Assembly: GCA_034436375.1 (NCBI GenBank)
Contig: DAOTVS010000214.1
Span: 1 to 28,255, forward strand
From: DAOTVS01 sp034436375
GTDB lineage: Bacteria > Chloroflexota > Anaerolineae > SpSt-313
DNA length: 28,255 bases
Reading direction: 5' to 3'
The position numbers and the translations under genes are program-made. Positions 22,081 to 28,255 of the stretch are shown here, one piece after another. Every line of letters begins with the position of its first letter. The stretch's first letter is position 1. The notes under the pieces were generated by a model. That model saw only the letters and a program-made list of their open reading frames with translations. It made no database searches and was not told where the DNA came from.

Positions 22081-22666
22081 CGCTGCCATCCTCATGCAAG
22101 CGGTTGCGCACCCTGATCAGCGCCCGGTGGATGATCTTGGCCACGTTTCCCTCGCTCAAACCGAGCACGGGCGCGATCTCGCGGTTCTGCAGGCCGGCTA
22201 CGAAGCGCAGACCTACCACCTCGCGCTCACGCTCGCTCAATGTCGCCAGGCAGCGGGCGGCCAGGGCTACACGCTCAGCCGCCAGTACCTGAGTCTCGGG
22301 CCACTGACTCTCGCTGGGCAGGTCCTGAGCCATATCATCCAGGGAGAGGGGCTCCTGCTGGGGCTGGGTGCGGTGATGGTCGATGAGCAGGTGATGGGCG
22401 GTGGTAAAGAGCCAGGCGATAGCCCCATCGCGATCGTCGAGCCGACGGAGGTGGGCCCAGGCACGCGCAAATACCTCTGCCGCCAGATCCTCGGCCACCA
22501 CCTCGTCACCCACGCGATAGCGCAGATAGGCATAGATGCGGTCGAACTGGGCACGGTAGAGCTCGGCAAAGGCCTGACGGCGTGCGGCTTCCGGGGCTGC
22601 GGCGGCCAGGCGAGGCTGTTGGATCATTGAATCGAGCCTGGCGGATAGAGTACCTGCTCGAGGCAT
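22073..22666 (-). CDS. ECF-type RNA polymerase sigma factor
   Basis: A 197-residue sigma-70 family factor of the extracytoplasmic function group. Region 2 reads FDRIYAYLRYRVGDEVVAEDLAAEVFARAWAHL in overlapping parts, and region 4 has LSEREREVVGLRFVAGL followed by the helix-turn-helix LQNREIAPVLGLSEGNVAKIIHRAL. No region 3 is present. The ATG at 22666 has AAGGAG six bases upstream. Its promoter at 22688-22714 has ECF-type -35 and -10 elements, so it is likely autoregulated. Its stop lies inside the start of the anti-sigma gene. An N-terminal extension of about 28 residues precedes region 2. Confidence 0.92.
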   Translation of the reverse strand: MPRAGTLSARLDSMIQQPRLAAAAPEAARRQAFAELYRAQFDRIYAYLRYRVGDEVVAEDLAAEVFARAWAHLRRLDDRDGAIAWLFTTAHHLLIDHHRTQPQQEPLSLDDMAQDLPSESQWPETQVLAAERVALAARCLATLSEREREVVGLRFVAGLQNREIAPVLGLSEGNVAKIIHRALIRVRNRLHEDGSDG

Positions 22667-22716
22667 TGAGCGCTCCTTTCACTGGTAGAAACGAAGCAGC
22701 AGGGAAAGTATTCCAC
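22641..22716 (-). repeat. 76-bp duplicated ECF promoter/start region, copy 1
   Basis: This 76-base segment carries, in minus-strand order, the promoter, ribosome site and first eight or nine codons of the ECF sigma gene. It aligns without gaps to 23206-23281, with most differences outside the promoter hexamers. Confidence 0.88.
22688..22714 (-). promoter_or_regulatory. ECF-type promoter of the sigma factor gene
   Basis: On the minus strand GGAATA (22709-22714), a 15-base spacer, then CGTTTC (22688-22693). The GGAA -35 and CGTTTC -10 look like an ECF sigma promoter, and both hexamers are unchanged in the second copy at 23253-23279 although the spacer differs. It lies about 22 bases from the sigma start codon. 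Confidence 0.7.
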
Positions 22717-22850
22717 CCGGGGGATGATTTCCCTGGTAGTTGGCAGGCGCAGTTTACGGCAAGGGGGATACGCACGATGGGCGGCAATGAGAGACATGAG
22801 GAGGCGGCGCGTTGCTTGGTGCAGAAGCAGGTATGGCGCGGAAAGCCGAG

Positions 22851-23090
22851 TCAAAACCACAGTGCATGTAGGTCCAGCAGAGTCAACAGGCCGCGCATGA
22901 GGATGACAAACAAGGCGAGCATGACCGTCCAAAACAGCATCTCCAGACCGGGCCTGCCGGGCCAGTAGCCGAATTGCCGGCTACCCTCGCGGTGGCGCCG
23001 CCATGGGTGGGTGTAGCGCTCGTAGAGACGGTAGATGCTTGGCCCCAGGAACACCATGCACAGCAACAGGATAACCAGGCCCTTGACCAA
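22851..23090 (-). CDS. Small two-helix membrane protein of unknown function
   Basis: A 79-residue protein with a helix near the N-terminus (about 4-19, VILLLCMVFLGPSIY), a basic and aromatic middle section (RYTHPWRRHREGSRQFGYWPGRPG), and a second helix (about 53-74). I do not recognise a family. The reading frame stays open to a TTG at 23177, but the TTG at 23090 has GGAAG nine bases upstream and places the first helix at the N-terminus; GTG 23096 is an alternative. The gene lies downstream of the second ECF promoter copy, so it is a candidate member of the ECF regulon. Confidence 0.6.
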   Translation of the reverse strand: MVKGLVILLLCMVFLGPSIYRLYERYTHPWRRHREGSRQFGYWPGRPGLEMLFWTVMLALFVILMRGLLTLLDLHALWF

Positions 23091-23201
23091 TCTCACACTC
23101 TTCCATGTCGAGCGACCGTCAAGCCGCTCCCGCTCTATCCCTCGGCCGATTGTACTCGCATCACAGTCTAGTGGCAATTTCCCAATCCGCGCCAGGTGTG
23201 T

Positions 23202-23231
23202 CTATGCGGATAGGGCACCTGTTCGAGACAT
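23202..23231 (-). pseudogene. Nine-codon remnant of a duplicated sigma gene start
   Basis: Within the second repeat copy, an ATG at 23231 with AAGGGG upstream opens the frame MSRTGALSA and stops at TAG (23202-23204). The residues parallel MPRAGTLSA at the start of the real sigma gene. It may be a leftover of a duplication or act as a short leader peptide. Confidence 0.55.
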
Positions 23232-23281
23232 GAGGCGCCCCCTTCACTGGTAGAAACGAAGCAGCGCGGAGAGTATTCCAC
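23206..23281 (-). repeat. 76-bp duplicated ECF promoter/start region, copy 2
   Basis: A gap-free match to 22641-22716, including the promoter hexamers, a ribosome-site-like AAGGGG and the first nine codons. It lies upstream of the small membrane protein gene and downstream of the P-type ATPase stop. Confidence 0.88.
23253..23279 (-). promoter_or_regulatory. Second ECF-type promoter copy
   Basis: On the minus strand GGAATA (23274-23279), a 15-base spacer and CGTTTC (23253-23258). Identical hexamers and spacing to the sigma gene promoter, directed toward the small membrane protein gene. Confidence 0.68.
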
Positions 23282-23292
23282 AGTAGCAGAGC

Positions 23293-25854
23293 TCAAGTAT
23301 CTTTGCAGCGCGAGATGCGGCGCACCCGGCAACGGGTGAGGCGGTAGTAGGCTGCGGCGACCCCTTCGGCCGCAAGGGCAAAGAGCGCGCTATAGCCCAC
23401 GATGGCCAGGTTTACCAGTGGCGGCAAGGGCACAAAGCCTACAAAGCGCGTGGCCGGCGTATCGACCGAGACCAGGAAGACGAACACGAGCACACCCACG
23501 ATCAGTGCCACGAGCAGCGGGCGGCTCATGCCGCGCTCCTGCCACCACAGGCGGCGTGAGCGCACGACCGGCGCCAGGAAGAAGGTGGTCAGCGCCAGCT
23601 CGTAGGTAAAGATGGTGTGGAAAAGGGCCTCCGGCGTGTGGCGCAGCGCAAAGATGATGCCCAGGCCAAAGAGTGTGCCCAGCACGCCCAGTGCTACCGA
23701 CAGCGTCACGAGGCGCGGAATGTCGAGCCGCCCCGGGCGGGCCAGGTCCTCGGGGTCCACGGGGTCGGTCGAGATGGCCAGCATCGGCAGGTCGGCGAGG
23801 ATGGCAATCAGTAGTACCTGCTCTGCCAGAAGGGGCAGGAAGGGCAGCACGAACGAAGCTGCGACCAGTGTGATCAGGAGGGTGAAATTGCCGGGCATGG
23901 TGTAGAGCAGGTATTTGGTGATATTGGCCAGGATCTGGCGGCCCTTGCCGATGCCGTTGACCAGTGACGCGAAATCGTTGCCCACGAGGATCAGGTCGCC
24001 CGCCTCTTTGGCCACCGCCGTGCCGCTGGCCATGGCCACGCCCACGGTGGCTGCCCGCAGCGCTGGCGCATCGTTAACGCCGTCGCCAGTGACCGCCACC
24101 GCCTCGCCCGCCCGCTCCAACCCCTGCACGATGCGGAGCTTGTCCTCCGGCACCACTTCAGCAAAAACCTGTGTGGTGCAGAGTTGGTGGAGCGAAAGCG
24201 CGCCCTGGTGCAGGTCCTCACCGCTCATGGCCCGCACACCATCCTCCCCGAGGCCGATGGCGCGGGCCACAGCCTCAGCGGTGCGCACGTTGTCACCGGT
24301 CAAAACCTTGACCTCCACATCGAGCTGGCGGGCCTGCTCGATGGCTTCCGGCACGCCCGGGCGCACCGGGTCGCCCATCCCGATGAGGCCCAGCAAGCGC
24401 AGCCCTTGCTCGTCGGCCAGCGAGTAGTCGGGGCGCTCGGGCAGTTCCTTCGCGGCCACCGCCACCACGCGCAGGGCGCGCCCCGTCATGGCCTGGAGAT
24501 GGGCTTCCACATCTTCGTGGGAGCCCACTGCACTGAAATCGGCGCTGGCGTCCAAGACGCTCGGCGGCGCCCCCAATACGACTATCTCTGCCCGCCCATC
24601 GCACCGGACGACGTGCGAGGCGCGCTTGCGCTGCGGGTCGAAGGGCAGGCGCTTGAGCGAGGTAGGGAGGGGCTCGCCCTCCTGCAGTGCGCCCTCCTGC
24701 TGGGCGCGGTCGATGATGGCATCGTAGATGGTGTCCTCGCCGCGCGCCGGGTAGGTTGTGGCCAGCACCGCCTCGGCGAGCAGGTTCGGTGCGCCCCACA
24801 CCGCCTCTACGCGCATCACGCCGATGGTCAGGGTGCCCGTCTTGTCGGTGCAGAGGACGGTGACGGAGCTGATATCCTGTAGGGCACTCAGGCGCTTGAC
24901 GATGGCGTTGTGGCGCGCCATGTCGGCAGCGCCGAGGGCGAGCGTGGCTGCGGTTACCGCGGGCAGTGCTTCGGGGACGATGCCGACGACCAGCGCCAGC
25001 CCGAAGAGGAACGAGGCGAACAGGCCATGGCCAAGCAGCGTGTTGATGGCGACGATGGCCGCGAGGCCGACGCCACCGATGCCGAGCAGAACGTTGGCGA
25101 AGCGATTGAGGTCGCGCTGGAAGGGGCCTGGCTGCTCGAGGCCGCGCAAGAGCGAGGCCGTCTGGCCAAAGTAGGTGCGGCCGCCGGTGGCAACGGTGAT
25201 GCCCGTGCCACGGCCGCTGACCACGGTAGTCCCCGCGAAAAGGATGTTCTCCAGATGGGTGGGCCGGCCGGTGACCGTGGGCAGCGGCGCGCTGGCCTTG
25301 GACACCGGCAGCGACTCGCCGGTCAGCGGCGCCTCGTTGGCCGACAGCGCCTCCGCTTCGGCCAAACGCAGGTCCGCCGGCACGATATCGCCTGCCTGCA
25401 CGACCACGACATCACCCGGCACCACGTCGCGGGCCGCGATGGTGCGCTGGTCGCCATCTCGCCGCACGCGCGCCTGCACCTGGACTAACCTCCGCAGTTC
25501 CTCCAGCGCGCGGGCCGCACGGTATTCCTGGAAGAAGCCCAGGCCCGTGTTGAGCGCCACCAGGCCGAGGATGAGGGCGCCATCGGGTATATCGCCCAGG
25601 AAGAGCGAAAGCACGGCGGCGCCGATCAGGAGGAGGGTCAGTGCGTTCTCGACTTGGCGGCGCAACAGGCGCCAGGAGCTAAGCTCTCGCCCCTCGATGG
25701 TGTTGGGGCCGGCTTCCTGCAGACGGCGCACCGCCTCTTGCTCAGAGAGGCCGCGCTGCAGGTCCACCTGCTCCGCGGCCGCGACTGCCTCCGCCGGCAT
25801 CGTGGCGTATTCGGCGACTGGGCTCGCCACCTCGTGTTGCGCTGTGCGCACCAT
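23293..25854 (-). CDS. P-type divalent cation-transporting ATPase (Ca2+/Mg2+ type)
   Basis: An 853-residue ATPase with N-terminal cation-ATPase domain (LSEQEAVRRLQEAGPN), actuator motif TGES (178-181), the phosphorylated Asp337 in CTDKTGTLT, and the TGDGVNDAPAL hinge. The fourth membrane helix has PEALP (294-298), between the PEGLP of Ca2+ pumps and the PEMLP of MgtA. The sequence LADLPMLAISTDPVDPE in the later membrane part is more like magnesium-type pumps. The ion is therefore uncertain. There are no heavy-metal (CPC, HMA) motifs, so it is not a second copper pump. The ATG at 25854 has GGGAG five bases upstream. Length is normal for the group. It lies downstream of fmdB on the same strand with 112 bases between. 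Confidence 0.88.
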   Translation of the reverse strand: MVRTAQHEVASPVAEYATMPAEAVAAAEQVDLQRGLSEQEAVRRLQEAGPNTIEGRELSSWRLLRRQVENALTLLLIGAAVLSLFLGDIPDGALILGLVALNTGLGFFQEYRAARALEELRRLVQVQARVRRDGDQRTIAARDVVPGDVVVVQAGDIVPADLRLAEAEALSANEAPLTGESLPVSKASAPLPTVTGRPTHLENILFAGTTVVSGRGTGITVATGGRTYFGQTASLLRGLEQPGPFQRDLNRFANVLLGIGGVGLAAIVAINTLLGHGLFASFLFGLALVVGIVPEALPAVTAATLALGAADMARHNAIVKRLSALQDISSVTVLCTDKTGTLTIGVMRVEAVWGAPNLLAEAVLATTYPARGEDTIYDAIIDRAQQEGALQEGEPLPTSLKRLPFDPQRKRASHVVRCDGRAEIVVLGAPPSVLDASADFSAVGSHEDVEAHLQAMTGRALRVVAVAAKELPERPDYSLADEQGLRLLGLIGMGDPVRPGVPEAIEQARQLDVEVKVLTGDNVRTAEAVARAIGLGEDGVRAMSGEDLHQGALSLHQLCTTQVFAEVVPEDKLRIVQGLERAGEAVAVTGDGVNDAPALRAATVGVAMASGTAVAKEAGDLILVGNDFASLVNGIGKGRQILANITKYLLYTMPGNFTLLITLVAASFVLPFLPLLAEQVLLIAILADLPMLAISTDPVDPEDLARPGRLDIPRLVTLSVALGVLGTLFGLGIIFALRHTPEALFHTIFTYELALTTFFLAPVVRSRRLWWQERGMSRPLLVALIVGVLVFVFLVSVDTPATRFVGFVPLPPLVNLAIVGYSALFALAAEGVAAAYYRLTRCRVRRISRCKDT

Positions 25855-25966
25855 CTCTGCTCCCTTTGCCCGTAACGCTCAATCTTTGGGACGGGAGGAG
25901 CAAGAGCCGGGCCACAGCCTGCTGAGATGGCTGCCGGCTGGACCTGGGTGATGAGAGAAACAGGCC

Positions 25967-26206
25967 CTAGTGGCCGCAGGATGCACAATGGCCGCCGCCG
26001 CAGCCGCTGCAGGAGCCGCCTGACCCGCTCACGGGCTGGCTGGAGCCATCGGTGCCCTTGCTGAAGCTGGCAAACCGAGAGGGCGCGCGCCGGCCTTTGC
26101 CTTCTTGGCAGTGTGGGCATTCGGCGGGGCTATCGGCCTGCGACATGGAGCGCAGAAGCTCAAAGTGGGTATCGCATGTCTGGCAGATGTACTCATAGAT
26201 AGGCAT
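25967..26206 (-). CDS. FmdB-family zinc ribbon protein
   Basis: A 79-residue protein beginning PIYEYICQTCDTHFELL, the signature of the FmdB/CxxC_CXXC_SSSS regulatory family. The ribbon cysteines are Cys8/Cys11 and Cys30/Cys33 (CPHC). The C-terminus is Gly/Ser/Cys/His-rich (CSGCGGGHCASCGH), which may bind a further metal. Function is unknown; FmdB was first described as a formamidase regulator. It has its own promoter at 26270-26297. Confidence 0.9.
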   Translation of the reverse strand: MPIYEYICQTCDTHFELLRSMSQADSPAECPHCQEGKGRRAPSRFASFSKGTDGSSQPVSGSGGSCSGCGGGHCASCGH

Positions 26207-26231
26207 AGTCTCTTACACCGTGCTAATGACC

Positions 26232-26248
26232 GCTGGGCAAAGCCCAGC
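26232..26248. repeat. Short palindrome upstream of fmdB
   Basis: GCTGGGC-AAA-GCCCAGC, a seven-base stem, lies in the fmdB leader between promoter and start codon. On the minus strand it is preceded by GTA, recalling the GTAGC arms of the palindromes at 26340 and 28207. Could affect fmdB mRNA. Confidence 0.5.
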
Positions 26249-26269
26249 TACATTTAGACATCTATCACT

Positions 26270-26297
26270 ATTCTAACCGTTGTCACAGGCCTGTCAA
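26270..26297 (-). promoter_or_regulatory. Promoter of fmdB
   Basis: On the minus strand TTGACA (26292-26297) and TAGAAT (26270-26275) with a 16-base spacer, about 64 bases before the fmdB start. It may also serve the downstream P-type ATPase. Confidence 0.72.
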
Positions 26298-26339
26298 GGG
26301 GTGCTGCACGGGGGCACGGGGTCAGGGCTAAGCCCATCT

Positions 26340-26413
26340 GTAGCCGGCTGCAGGCGCGGCATGTTGCTGTGGATGTGCCGAATGGGGGCTGCGAGGCACG
26401 ATGCCTCGGCTAC
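26340..26413. repeat. Pair of degenerate GTAGCC-type palindromes between the permease and fmdB
   Basis: GTAGCCG at 26340-26346 begins one element with a CTGCAG centre and a partial right arm GCGCGGC (26354-26360). A second has CGAGGC (26392-26397), loop ACGAT and GCCTCG (26403-26408), with the outer arm GGCTAC (26408-26413). The second lies about 50 bases past the permease stop and can act as a weak terminator for it. Confidence 0.5.
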
Positions 26414-26463
26414 TTGCTTCTGGGCACGACCTTAGCCCAGGCGTTGGCGTGATATCCGATAGG

Positions 26464-27930
26464 CTAATGGCGCCGGGAGGATAAAGCGGCCAAAGCCGTG
26501 CCGACGACCTGGATGGCGCGGGTGGGGGCGACTAACAGAGCGCGCTCGATGGCGGCTATTTCGTGTTCGCTGGAGAGCAAGATTCTTCGCGCCTGGTCCA
26601 GTTGGTTCTTGGGCGCAAAGCCGTAATAGATCGGCACACCGGCTGCCGTGAGAGCGGCGCCCACAGACAGCGCCAGGGCTTCAGTTTGGCTAAAGAGGTA
26701 AAGAACGCCCCCCAAAGCCAAAAGGGGCATGATGCCAGCGCCAGGGAACCGGAACTGGCGCTCAGGCGCTCTCTGGATCAGGCGTATTTCGGCCAGCACG
26801 GTCGCCAGGTAAGTGAAGGCGAGGAAGAAGACGGAGAGTCTGATCAGGCCAGTGAGGCTGCCGAAAGCCGAGGCGACCAGGGCGACAATGCCCTGGAAGA
26901 TCACGGCGACGTAGGGGGTGCGGTGCTTGGGATGCAGGCGGGCAAAGATGCGTGGGAAATACCCGTCGGCGGCCATGGCGTAGCTCAGCCGAGAGGTGCC
27001 CAGCATGGCGGACTCATCGGCGCCCGAGATTGACAGCAGAGCACCCAAGGCCATCACCGCGCCGCCAATGAAGAAAAAAGGCGACGAGAGTGCACGCAGG
27101 ATCGCCTCCAGGGCCAACGCCAGGGGAGCGGTGCTCTTGGCGAGTGCGGGCCAGGGCACGGCGACGGTGACCGTAGCGTTGACCAGCAGATAAAAGGCCG
27201 TGCTGATGGCCATGCCCACAGCCATGGCGAGGGGCAGGGTGCGGCCGGGGTTGGCGATTTCGTCGGCGGGGAGCACGGCCAACTCGAACCCGGCGTAGGC
27301 CCAGAAGGTGAGGATAAGAGCTGGGCCCAAGCCACTCCAGCCCAAGGGCACAAAGGGCGTCAGGTTAGCGGCTGCTGTGCCGGACTGCACCCCCACGAAG
27401 ATCAAGCCCAGGATGATCAGCAGCAGGAGCGGGCCCAATTTGCCCACGGCAAGCACGTCGTTCACTCTGCCGGTCGTGCGCGTGCCGACATAATTCGTCA
27501 GGGTCAGGAAAGCGACAAAGGCGGCTTTGGCAAGGAGTACCTGCCAGGCCGCAAGCCCCGGCACGAAGAAGAGCAGGTAGCGGGCAAAGGCGACGGGGAA
27601 AACGGCAATGCTCACCAGCTCCGCCAGGTAGAGCGTCCACCCGGCCAGGAATCCGGCCAGGTGCCCATAGGCGTTTTCGGCATAAGCGTAGGAGCCGCCG
27701 GTCCTGGTCACGATGGCGGCGCACTGGGCGAAGCTCAACGCAATCAGCCCCGCAATAATGCCGGAGATGACCCAGGCCACCAGGTTTGCCGGGCCCAGCA
27801 GGCCGGCGCCCAGTGAGGCCACCACATAGATGTCGGCCCCGATGACGGCGCCTACAACCAGACTTGTGGCATCGAACTGGGTGAGGGGGGGACTGGGCTG
27901 GCCCTGATTTGCTGTACCGTCGGGTCGCAT
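26464..27930 (-). CDS. APC-superfamily amino acid permease
   Basis: A 488-residue transporter with about twelve hydrophobic segments. The first helix has the GAVIGADIYV pattern, a variant of the GxxIGxGIF substrate-binding motif, followed by SFAQCAAIVTRTGGSYAYAENAYG, the conserved helix 2-3 loop of the APC family. A later segment with FAYAGFELAVLPADEIANPGRTLP matches the conserved FxAFxGFE...E(I/V)xNP pattern. The C-terminal 60 residues are soluble. Likely an amino acid or polyamine symporter; the substrate cannot be read from sequence. The ATG at 27930 has AAAGG about nine bases upstream. No clear promoter is seen between the start and the hairpin at 28031. Confidence 0.88.
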   Translation of the reverse strand: MRPDGTANQGQPSPPLTQFDATSLVVGAVIGADIYVVASLGAGLLGPANLVAWVISGIIAGLIALSFAQCAAIVTRTGGSYAYAENAYGHLAGFLAGWTLYLAELVSIAVFPVAFARYLLFFVPGLAAWQVLLAKAAFVAFLTLTNYVGTRTTGRVNDVLAVGKLGPLLLLIILGLIFVGVQSGTAAANLTPFVPLGWSGLGPALILTFWAYAGFELAVLPADEIANPGRTLPLAMAVGMAISTAFYLLVNATVTVAVPWPALAKSTAPLALALEAILRALSSPFFFIGGAVMALGALLSISGADESAMLGTSRLSYAMAADGYFPRIFARLHPKHRTPYVAVIFQGIVALVASAFGSLTGLIRLSVFFLAFTYLATVLAEIRLIQRAPERQFRFPGAGIMPLLALGGVLYLFSQTEALALSVGAALTAAGVPIYYGFAPKNQLDQARRILLSSEHEIAAIERALLVAPTRAIQVVGTALAALSSRRH

Positions 27931-28030
27931 CGCACAAGCCTTTCGCTAAACCATACGTCTGCTGGCGTTAGAGCAGATAATGTGCCAGTGCTCCTTGACC
28001 AACGGGGTACAACACCCGGTGACGGGGTAA

Positions 28031-28102
28031 AAGGGGAAGAGGGGAAAAGGCGAAAAGGGAGGATTAACTCTTTCCCTTTTCGCCCTTTCCCCCCTTTCCC
28101 TT
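28031..28102. repeat. Long polypurine/polypyrimidine hairpin upstream of the permease
   Basis: A purine-rich arm (28031-28060) pairs with a pyrimidine-rich arm (28073-28102) in a 30-base stem with a perfect 12-base inner part (28049-28060 with 28073-28084) and only two mismatches and one G-T pair outside. The loop is 28061-28072. It lies about 100 bases upstream of the permease start. Confidence 0.75.
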
Positions 28103-28206
28103 CCTGCACTAGCACTACAGCCGTACTTACCCATCGGGGCGCGGATCCCATCCGGGCATCGCGCTTCGCACGTCACCGGAGTGGAGCCATTCGGGGGGAT
28201 TTGGCG

Positions 28207-28254
28207 GGTTGCCTGTAGCCGGGCCGCCAACGGGCGGCCCGGCTACAGGCAACC
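28207..28254. repeat. Perfect 22-bp palindrome with TGTAGCC core at the window end
   Basis: Arms 28207-28228 and 28233-28254 are perfect reverse complements with a four-base loop AACG. The arm includes TGTAGCCGGGC, related to the partial arms near 26340. The gene-free stretch 27931-28255 holds this element and the hairpin at 28031; nothing else is recognised in 28103-28206. Confidence 0.85.
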
Positions 28255-28255
28255 A

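Noticed and set aside
24184..24882. Plus-strand frame opposite the P-type ATPase
   Set aside because: Antisense to the phosphorylation domain; no recognisable protein features.
27931..28030. Promoter for the APC permease
   Set aside because: TTGGTC and TTATCT can be found with 16-base spacing, but both hexamers are weak and no other support exists.
1..28255. CRISPR array, prophage or insertion sequence
   Set aside because: No regularly spaced direct repeats, no transposase, integrase or phage structural genes were seen; repeats present are single palindromes or one 76-bp pair.

Overview
The window is a GC-rich, tightly packed bacterial chromosome segment with no rRNA, phage, transposase or CRISPR signal. 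The gene set (Ccm system I cytochrome c maturation without CcmH, paired lipoprotein thioredoxins, DUF2085 next to CcdA, YabN/MazG fusion, tandem DUF881 genes, Tat genes, many short dispersed palindromes) suggests a respiring member of the Chloroflexota. That assignment is an inference from gene content, not a measured phylogeny.

Layout: (1) 32-1121, minus strand: a preQ1-I type riboswitch followed by queF and a YhhQ-type transporter, a queuosine precursor unit. (2) 1356-4837, plus strand: a copper module under a consensus promoter with an operator-like inverted repeat: a CsoR-family repressor with an altered ligand set, the chaperone CopZ, and a CopA ATPase carrying a C-terminal glutaredoxin-like domain. 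(3) 5008-15622, plus strand: a ~10.6 kb cytochrome c maturation operon: a double-thioredoxin/DsbD-type membrane protein, two lipoprotein thioredoxins, ccmE (Cys variant), ccmF, a membrane zinc-ribbon protein, a membrane-anchored extracytoplasmic protein, ccmA, ccmB, ccmC, a 51-residue ccmD-like gene, a DUF2085 protein and ccdA. Most genes overlap by 1-4 bases. (4) 15641-17357: tRNA-Pro(CGG) with its own promoter and terminator, and mazG/yabN, both on the minus strand. (5) 17400-19058: two DUF881 genes on the plus strand, divergent from mazG, with a structured leader and a terminator. (6) 19087-22714, minus strand: a VTT/DedA-type membrane protein, a TatA/B-TatC fusion, tatA, a predicted membrane anti-sigma protein with TolB-like repeats, and an ECF sigma factor. 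(7) 22851-23281: a small membrane protein preceded by a duplicate of the sigma-factor promoter region. (8) 23293-27930, minus strand: a P-type cation ATPase, an FmdB zinc ribbon protein and an APC-type permease. (9) 27931-28255: gene-free, with two large palindromes.

Many genes concern redox and metal handling at the membrane. The copper module and the thioredoxin/DsbD/CcdA set plausibly feed assembly of c-type cytochromes and other copper or heme enzymes, and Tat would export folded cofactor proteins. The most notable points are the 76-bp duplicated ECF promoter/start region, the CopA-glutaredoxin fusion, the TatA/B-TatC fusion, the CsoR with Gln at the usual His ligand, the riboswitch upstream of queF, and two unassigned proteins between ccmF and ccmA that may replace CcmH/CcmI.
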